Assembly: GCA_965220285.1 (NCBI GenBank)
Contig: OZ244818.1
Coordinates: 5,270,001-5,334,000 of the forward strand
Origin: Bin5 sp009843665
Lineage (GTDB): Bacteria; Chloroflexota; Anaerolineae; Caldilineales; Caldilineaceae
Reading direction: 5' to 3'
Length of the DNA: 64,000 nt
Shown: positions 58,164-64,000 of the stretch, one piece after another
Layout of the letters: each line of letters opens with the position of its first letter
Numbering within the stretch: the stretch's first letter is position 1
Translations under genes and position numbers: made by a program
Notes under the pieces: generated by a model
Told to the model about the DNA's origin: nothing
The model's input: only the letters and a program-made list of their open reading frames with translations
Databases searched by the model: none

Positions 58164-59153
58164 CTATTGCTGACCGAAATAGGTGCGGAGATTCCCGGCC
58201 ACGCGGTCGGCCACCGGGAATCGGCCTGCAGCAAAGGACTGGGCTGTCAGGCGTTCGTAGCATTCCACGTAACGCTGGCTGGCCTGAGCAGCCAGCTCCT
58301 GCTCCAGGGGGGGAGGGGGGCCATCGCCGATGTAGCCGCGCTCTGCGTATGCCAGTCGAACGAACTCCTTGTCGAAGTTTTCCGGTTCGACAACCTCCTG
58401 TTCCTGGCTTCCGTTGCGCTCGCTGCCGGCGCGGACCTCATCATAGCTTGACATCGTCCAAAACCGGCTGGAATCCGGCGTATGGATTTCATCAATCAGA
58501 AGGAGCTGGCCTTCGTCGGACAGTCCGAACTCATACTTGGTGTCCACCAAGAGAAGCCCGCAGCGGGCTGCCACTTCCTGACCGCGGGCGAAAAGGGCCA
58601 GTGCTGCAGCACAAACCTCCTCCCACAGGTCACCCGCAACCAACCCCTTCTCCACGATTTCCTTGCTGGTGATAAGCTCGTCGTGGCCGCCCTTTTCGGC
58701 CTTTGTCGTGGGCGTGATTACAGGTTGGGGAAGCCGTTCGTTTTTGGTCATTCCGTCCGGGAAGTCCATACCGTAGATGTTGCGCTCGCCCTGGCTGTAT
58801 TGAAACCAGAGGCTGGTCTTGGTTACCCCGGAAATGTATCCGCGCACGACGACTTCAACCGGCAGGGGGCGACACTTACGGGCAATCGTCACGTTTGGGT
58901 CCGGAGACTCGAGAAAGTGATTGGCCACGATGTCCTGAGTCTGTTCGAACCAGAAGGACGAAAGCTGATTGAGCACCTGTCCCTTGAAAGGAACGAGGCC
59001 GAGGATGTGGTCGAAGGCAGACAGGCGATCGGTCGTGATCAGGATGAGCCGGTCGTCGCGTGCGTAAATGTCGCGTACCTTGCCGCTCTGCCTTGGACCG
59101 AGAAAGTCCAGGTCGAGGCCGGGGAAGGTCTGGTTCAGTAAAGCGGTGTTCAT
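58164..59153 (-). CDS. purC: SAICAR synthetase
   Basis: A 329-residue enzyme joining CAIR and aspartate. Started at ATG 59153, which has GGAG eight bases upstream; the longer frame is not needed. SGKVRDIYARDDRLILITTD, SAFDHILGLVPFKGQVLN and EIHTPDSSRFW are the family signatures. The length is that of the yeast/alpha-type rather than the short 240-residue bacterial type. Lies between purQ and purE. Confidence 0.95.
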   Translation of the reverse strand: MNTALLNQTFPGLDLDFLGPRQSGKVRDIYARDDRLILITTDRLSAFDHILGLVPFKGQVLNQLSSFWFEQTQDIVANHFLESPDPNVTIARKCRPLPVEVVVRGYISGVTKTSLWFQYSQGERNIYGMDFPDGMTKNERLPQPVITPTTKAEKGGHDELITSKEIVEKGLVAGDLWEEVCAAALALFARGQEVAARCGLLLVDTKYEFGLSDEGQLLLIDEIHTPDSSRFWTMSSYDEVRAGSERNGSQEQEVVEPENFDKEFVRLAYAERGYIGDGPPPPLEQELAAQASQRYVECYERLTAQSFAAGRFPVADRVAGNLRTYFGQQ

Positions 59154-59205
59154 AGCGGCTACTCCTTTGCTGGAAAGAGTTCGCAAGTTTCGCTGCGGCG
59201 GTTCC

Positions 59206-60015
59206 TCAACTGGATGCACTACCAATCATGGCTTGAAAAAGCGAGAGTCCAAGCCCCTCCTTTCCGCCGAGAGGGTTCTGAATTGGCTCGACGTGATCCT
59301 CCGGGTGGGGCATCAGACCGATCACATTTCCGGCTCGATTACAGATGCCGGCGATGTCGCCGACAGAGCCATTGGGGTTGAAGGGGTAGCGCCCGGCGGC
59401 CGGCCGTCCACCAGCGTCAACGTATCGAAAGGCGACGAGCCCTTCGCTTTCCAATTGCCTGAGTGCCTCGTCATCGGTAACCTGGAAGTTGCCCTCTCCA
59501 TGGGCCACGGGGCAGAACACCGGGCCCTCTACCTGCGCCAAACAGTCCGCTTTCGCGCCCTGCTCGACGGCCAAATGGACCCAGCGGCACTCGAAGCGAT
59601 TGTTTGCGTTGTGAGTAAGCGTCACCTCTCGCCGTGTGAGTGAGAGCGCTTCATCATTGTCGTGTATGGCGGCGCCGGCGGGACCGGGCAGGAGTCCTGC
59701 CTTGACCAGAGTTTGAAAGCCGTTGCAGATGCCCAAAACGGGTTTACCTGATTCGATAAATCTCGTCAACTCATCGTGGAAAAAGACGCGGAAGTCGAGC
59801 GCCTGACGGACGCCGGCCCCGAGGGCATCGCCGTAGGAGAATCCGCCAGGAAGAACAAGCATGCCAAATTCGGAGAAGCTACGGACTCCACGCCGCAACT
59901 GATTGATGTGAACGATCTGCGGAGAGGCGCCGGCAAGCTCACAGGCCCGCGCCGCCTCGGCATCGCGATTGGTGCCGGTGGCGTGCAGGATCAGGACGGG
60001 CAGGTTCATAGCCAT
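59206..60015 (-). CDS. purQ: phosphoribosylformylglycinamidine synthase, glutaminase subunit
   Basis: A 269-residue class I glutamine amidotransferase that feeds ammonia to PurL. GGFSYGDALGAG, the nucleophile Cys in VLGICNGFQTLVKAG and the His-Glu in GLMPHPEDHV are present. ATG 60015 is the start (an ATG two codons later also fits); the region above has no homology. It lies 46 bases below purL. The length is a little above the 220-230 of the short PurQ type. Confidence 0.95.
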   Translation of the reverse strand: MAMNLPVLILHATGTNRDAEAARACELAGASPQIVHINQLRRGVRSFSEFGMLVLPGGFSYGDALGAGVRQALDFRVFFHDELTRFIESGKPVLGICNGFQTLVKAGLLPGPAGAAIHDNDEALSLTRREVTLTHNANNRFECRWVHLAVEQGAKADCLAQVEGPVFCPVAHGEGNFQVTDDEALRQLESEGLVAFRYVDAGGRPAAGRYPFNPNGSVGDIAGICNRAGNVIGLMPHPEDHVEPIQNPLGGKEGLGLSLFQAMIGSASS

Positions 60016-60061
60016 GCCGGTGGGGCGCAGTCCTGTCGTACAGAGATGAGATGTAAGATTA

Positions 60062-63001
60062 TCACGCGGTTTCAGCCCCGTTCCAGGCAGAGAGGATTTC
60101 GTCCAGTGACAGGTCAAAGATGGGCTGCCGGTTCATGGCCACAGAGAGCGTTTGGGAATCGGTGACAGTGCCGATGAGCGCAAATGGAATGTCCGACAGT
60201 ATGTCCTCAAATGCAGCCCTTTCCGCGGGGGTCACTTCCAGCAGGAGTCGACCGTTGGTTTCGCTGAAGAGCGGGATGAATGGGTGGGTCAGATCGCTTC
60301 CCACTGCGGCCGCAATGTCCACGGCCGCACCCAGGCGTCCGCCGAGACACATTTCGGCCAGGGCCACGGCCAGTCCGCCTTCGCTCAGATCGTGGCAACT
60401 TCGGACCAGGCCGGCCTGCATGGCTGCGTGGACTGCCCGATAGCGCATCAGAGGTTTTGCGGGCATTGTTGGCGGAACGCCGCCATCCCATTGTAACAGC
60501 TGGCTGAGGAGTGATCCCCCCAATTCTTCACACGTTTCTCCCACGATGAATATGTGGTTTCCCGACTGCTTCAGGTTGGATGTGCAGGTGCGGCGCATGT
60601 CGGGCACAATTCCCAAGGCGGAAATGAGAAGCGTACCCGGGATCGGCTGGCCTTCGAACTCATTGTAGAGGCTGTCCTTACCGGATATGAAGGGGGCGTT
60701 GTATGTGACGGCGGCGTCGTAGCAGCCCTGGCAGGCGCGCACGAGGGCGCCCAGCCGATCGGGGAAGGTGGGATTACCCCAGCAGAAGTTGTCCAGAATC
60801 GCGATCTGATCCGGGTCTGCGCCGACTGAGACGGCATTGCGAAAAGATTCGTCGACGGCGCTGACGGCCATGGCGTAGCAGTCGCGTTTTCCCAGAAGAG
60901 GGTTTATGCCTGCGCTGAGGGCGAAGGCGCGCTGGTGGCCCCATGTACCGATGGGCTTGAGGACTGCGGCGTCTGAAGGTCCGTCCATGTGCGGGCCGAC
61001 AAAGGGACGGACGAGGGTACCGCCGCGAACTTCATGGTCGTAGGTGCGAACAATCCGTTCTTTGCTGGCCACTGTAGGATGGCTCAGCATCCGCACTAGG
61101 AGTTCTTTGGGCTCAGGCTGCGAGTGGACATTTTCCAAAACGGTCTGAAGTGTGGGCAGGTCCGGATCGGGCTCCTGGTAGTGAGCTGTCCGTTGCGGGA
61201 TGGGAAGCCCGTCGTGCAGGAAGGACATGGGCAGCTCGGCTACGGCGCGGCCGTCATAGTGCACGCGCAGCCAGCCATCGCCGCTGAAGTGGCCCAGGTC
61301 GCGTATCTCGACTTCCCAGAGGTCGGCCAGTTCCTGGAGCCGGGGAAGGTGTGCGGGCGGTACGGCCAGGACCATTCGTTCCTGAGCTTCGGAGAGCCAG
61401 ATTTCCCATGGCGTCAAGCCGGGATATTTCAGTGGAACGTCCTGCAACTCAATGTCGACGCCCAGCGCTTCGCCCATCTCACCGACGGCAGAAGAAAGAC
61501 CACCGGCGCCGCAGTCGGTGATGGCGTTGTAAAGGCGCTTGTCGCGGGCGGCTTCGACCAGTTCGATGAGACCCTTTTCGGTGATGGGGTCGCCGATTTG
61601 GACGGCGCTGCCTGACTCGGAATGTGTGTCCTGGGTCAACTCGGCTGAGGAAAAGGTTGCTCCGTGGATGCCGTCGCGACCGGTGCGTCCGCCCAAGACA
61701 ACAATGCGGTCTCCCTGCTGTGGTTCTGTGGGATGTGTTCCCTTGGGCAGCAGGCCGACCGCACCGCAGAAAACAAGGGGATTGCCGAGGTACCCTGAGT
61801 CGTAGATGACGGCGCCGTTGACGGTCGGCAGGCCGAGCTTGTTGCCGTAGTCGCCGATTCCGGCGACGACCCCCTGCTTGACGCGTGCCGGGTGCAGGAG
61901 GCCTGACGGAAGCTTGTTGGAAGGCAGATCCTGGGGGCCGAAGCAGAGGACGTCCGTGCAAGCGACAGGCCGGGCGGAGACGGCGATGATGTCGCGGACG
62001 ACGCCGCCGATGCCGGTGTTGGCCCCGCCGAAAGGTTCGAGAGCAGAGGGGTGATTGTGCGTCTCCACTTTGAAGGCGAGATCGAATTGATCATCGAATT
62101 CAATGATGCCGGCGTCGTCAACGAAGGCAGAGCGCACCCAGGGACGGTTTACCTTTTCGGTTGCTGCCTGAATGTAGTTACGCAGCAGCCCCTGAATCTC
62201 GTCGAATGAGATGGCCTCACCGCTGGCTGATCGTCGCGTAAAGGCTATGTCAGCTTTGAAGGTCTTGTGTACGCAGTGCTCGCTCCAGGTCTGGGCCAGT
62301 GTTTCCAGTTCGACATCGGTGGGATCGCGGCCGATCTCGTCGTAGAAGCTCTGAATCTCCTTCATCTCCTGGGCGTCAAGGGAGAGCAGGCGGTTGCGAC
62401 TGCAATCGAGGAGCTCATCTTCGGAGAGGCCGGTCAGCGGGATCCGTTCCACATGGTCGCGGGCAACGCTGCTGTGACCGAAGAGGGGTTCGATGGCGCC
62501 GATGCTGTAGCGCTCGATGGTGTCGTTGCAGAGGAGATCCTGGGCCAACCTGTGCAGTTCGTCCTGGGACAGCTCACCGGTCAGGCGATATTGCGTCGCG
62601 GTTGCAGCCACCAGATCTTTGATACCCAATTCGGCGGCGCCGCGTTCGAGGACCCGGGCGGCCACGTCGGTTACGCCTGGGCGCTGGGCGACCTCGATCA
62701 CGTAGTTCATCGTTTCAGCCGGGGGTTGAACCGCACCGCTTACCCGGGGCGTGGGAGGATGGGAAACAACCCGGGCCGCATCCGTGACGGGATCAACCAA
62801 GAGAAAGGCGCAGAGCTTTTCGATATGGACGGGGCCAGGGAGTTCAGATGAGAGGCTTGTCAGAAAGTACAGATTTGTCCGGCTACAGGAGCGGAGTGAA
62901 TCGATCCCCAACCTGTGTGCAGCGGCCGTAATCCCGGGTTCTACCTGGCCGTGTTGGTTGGCGACTTCAATGCGGAGAATCTTCACAGCTTTCCTCTGCA
63001 C
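60062..63001 (-). CDS. purL: phosphoribosylformylglycinamidine synthase, PurS-like domains fused to PurL
   Basis: A 979-residue enzyme for FGAM synthesis, with PurQ separate. Residues about 8-85 (KILRIEVANQHGQVEPGITA) and 98-165 (MNYVIEVAQRPGVTDVAARV) both look like PurS units in tandem; the rest is PurL, with LAQTWSEHCVHKTFKADI, ETHNHPSALEPFGGANTGIG, GRTGRDGIHGATFSS and DLSEGGLAVALAEMCLGG. The paired PurS units imitate the N-terminal domain of large PurL. This explains why no free purS is present. First gene of the purine operon; a tRNA-Glu gene lies upstream. Confidence 0.9.
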   Translation of the reverse strand: MQRKAVKILRIEVANQHGQVEPGITAAAHRLGIDSLRSCSRTNLYFLTSLSSELPGPVHIEKLCAFLLVDPVTDAARVVSHPPTPRVSGAVQPPAETMNYVIEVAQRPGVTDVAARVLERGAAELGIKDLVAATATQYRLTGELSQDELHRLAQDLLCNDTIERYSIGAIEPLFGHSSVARDHVERIPLTGLSEDELLDCSRNRLLSLDAQEMKEIQSFYDEIGRDPTDVELETLAQTWSEHCVHKTFKADIAFTRRSASGEAISFDEIQGLLRNYIQAATEKVNRPWVRSAFVDDAGIIEFDDQFDLAFKVETHNHPSALEPFGGANTGIGGVVRDIIAVSARPVACTDVLCFGPQDLPSNKLPSGLLHPARVKQGVVAGIGDYGNKLGLPTVNGAVIYDSGYLGNPLVFCGAVGLLPKGTHPTEPQQGDRIVVLGGRTGRDGIHGATFSSAELTQDTHSESGSAVQIGDPITEKGLIELVEAARDKRLYNAITDCGAGGLSSAVGEMGEALGVDIELQDVPLKYPGLTPWEIWLSEAQERMVLAVPPAHLPRLQELADLWEVEIRDLGHFSGDGWLRVHYDGRAVAELPMSFLHDGLPIPQRTAHYQEPDPDLPTLQTVLENVHSQPEPKELLVRMLSHPTVASKERIVRTYDHEVRGGTLVRPFVGPHMDGPSDAAVLKPIGTWGHQRAFALSAGINPLLGKRDCYAMAVSAVDESFRNAVSVGADPDQIAILDNFCWGNPTFPDRLGALVRACQGCYDAAVTYNAPFISGKDSLYNEFEGQPIPGTLLISALGIVPDMRRTCTSNLKQSGNHIFIVGETCEELGGSLLSQLLQWDGGVPPTMPAKPLMRYRAVHAAMQAGLVRSCHDLSEGGLAVALAEMCLGGRLGAAVDIAAAVGSDLTHPFIPLFSETNGRLLLEVTPAERAAFEDILSDIPFALIGTVTDSQTLSVAMNRQPIFDLSLDEILSAWNGAETA

Positions 63002-63104
63002 AAAAAAGACCCGATGTCATGCTGGGGTCAGACCGCCATATGACATTGGGCTCTCTTGGCACCGCGGATGCTGGTTCGGCCGGCCCAACTGGGCGGCTCC
63101 ACTG

Positions 63105-63177
63105 TACCCCCAAGGGGATTCGAACCCCTGTTGCAGGCTTGAAAGGCCTGAGTCCTAGTCCTCTAGACGATGGGGGC
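63105..63177 (-). tRNA. tRNA-Glu(TTC)
   Basis: Minus strand cloverleaf: acceptor GCCCCCA/TGGGGGT with discriminator A, anticodon stem AGGCC or CAGGC/GCCTG with loop CTTTCAA (anticodon TTC), T-arm AGGGG-TTCGAAT-CCCCT. A CCA end is not encoded. It lies about 100 bases upstream of purL on the same strand. Confidence 0.9.
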
Positions 63178-63803
63178 GTGCTGGAAGTAGGCACAAAGGC
63201 AAGTCTACCAGAGACAGGGGTGGGTGGTCAAATGAAGCGCGTTGAAAGGTGCATCTTAGATTTGGGGTGAGAACAGTCTGGAGGGGAACCGGCGCCAGCG
63301 GTGGCTGGCGTTGTTTACCGTCATTGGGCGAGACGCAGTGCAGGCGCCAGGTCTGGTCGTACGGTGGAGCCCGTCAGTCGGGGCGGATGCGAGGGCAGGC
63401 ACATGGCCGGCACCTGCGGGGATCTGATGGGACCGGCGGGACGCGGTCTGGCTGGACACCTTCGATAAGGCACCTGTTACGAATATCGACACCCGGTCGA
63501 TGAGGCACGGCATGGTTTAGGGGGGGCGTTGCGGGGGCGGAGCCCCCGCACAAGGGAGGGCCGAATAGGCCCGACCGCCCGGAACTGCAGTGGTTAGTGG
63601 TCAGTGGTTAGTGGTCAGTGGTCAGTTGGCGGAGAGGGCGGTTATTCTGGGGGAAACTGGAGTGGGAACTGAGGATGGTTTTGGTGCCTCCGGAGGTAGG
63701 CGACTGTTCACCACCATTTTGGGAGGCATGCACGCTGAGAATCGCTTGGGGCATGTACTTTGGTTGACGCTTTTGGCTTATGGGCAGACGCCATACACCA
63801 CAG
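63178..63803. other. stretch without a supported gene
   Basis: About 625 bases. It holds a GC-rich hairpin (GCGGGGGC/GCCCCCGC, 63531-63549) and a heptamer repeat, but no believable gene. Open frames over 60 codons look random. Confidence 0.4.
63588..63622 (+). repeat. heptamer tandem repeat YAGTGGT x5
   Basis: Five copies of (C/T)AGTGGT in a row, followed by CAGTTGG. Such phrases occur as simple intergenic repeats in many genomes. Confidence 0.85.
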
Positions 63804-64000
63804 TTATGGGATGGATTTCTGACGGCTTTGAGGACTGCGGCTGCGGATTTTCCAGAGCTCTACAACCAGATCGGGGGGGAACAGGGCGGGATCGAAGTCA
63901 TCGGTTTCCCAGGCATCGCAGCCTACGCGGGCGAACAGTTCCTCGATGGTCCTGGATGAATGATGTTGCGCTTCTCCCACTATGTGGTGGAGATAGACAG
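63804..64000 (-). CDS. C-terminal end of an unidentified protein
   Basis: A minus-strand frame enters from the right edge and stops at TAA 63804-63806 (65 codons seen). It reads, among others, RTIEELFARVGCDAWETDDF and PALFPPDLVVELWKIRSRSP, which looks like coding sequence. Family not recognised; the start lies outside the window. Confidence 0.5.
   Translation of the reverse strand, partial: VYLHHIVGEAQHHSSRTIEELFARVGCDAWETDDFDPALFPPDLVVELWKIRSRSPQSRQKSIP

Overview
The window looks like a chromosome segment of an uncultured, GC-rich bacterium, most plausibly a Chloroflexota (Anaerolineae/Caldilinea-like) lineage. This rests on gene content (a class I-type HMG-CoA reductase next to purine genes, a GT39-type membrane protein, an FchA-FolD pair) and is inference; no rRNA or lineage marker is present.

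Layout. 1-12.2 kb is chromosomal: a partial MDR oxidoreductase, a large membrane glycosyltransferase-like protein, an fchA-folD one-carbon pair, an RNase H-fold protein, an MBL hydrolase, an SMP-30 lactonase-like protein, a TIM-barrel isomerase, an unknown 476-residue protein, gltX and tRNA-Gln(CTG). 12.2-49.1 kb is an apparently complete siphovirus-type prophage integrated in the 3' half of that tRNA-Gln gene; a 46-bp copy of the tRNA 3' half (one mismatch) marks its other end beside a tyrosine integrase. Its late genes all run on the minus strand: small and large terminase, a membrane/lysis-like block with an odd tRNA, a portal fused to a MuF-like domain, protease, HK97 capsid, connectors, tail tube, a tail chaperone pair with a -1 slippery heptamer, a repeat-built tape measure, tail tip proteins and HNH. 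The early region holds an initiator-like gene with five internal 23-bp iterons (candidate origin). Between the left att site and the HNH/tail end lies an AT-richer plus-strand cargo block (13.1-18.6 kb): a ThsB-type TIR protein with a small membrane partner, then a four-gene restriction-like operon (N4-cytosine methylase of the M.PvuII type, SF2 helicase, PD-(D/E)XK-like protein, MORC/GHKL ATPase).

49.0-51.7 kb looks like a second, decayed relative of the prophage in tandem: its left end resembles the left end of the first element, it carries a nuclease-like gene and a frameshifted restriction-enzyme remnant in the same relative place, then an HNH fragment joined directly to a third, degraded tRNA-Gln 3' half. 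51.7-63.2 kb is chromosomal again: HMG-CoA reductase and the purine genes purD, F, K, E, C, Q, L, all on the minus strand, then tRNA-Glu(TTC). The last 0.8 kb holds simple repeats and the end of an unidentified gene.

Main points of interest are the tandem att architecture with a shared defence-cargo slot, the TIR/membrane pair, the MORC-type restriction operon, the in-gene iteron origin, the programmed frameshift, and a FolD that has lost two cyclohydrolase residues next to an FchA that could replace that activity. All calls come from reading the sequence; no database search was run.
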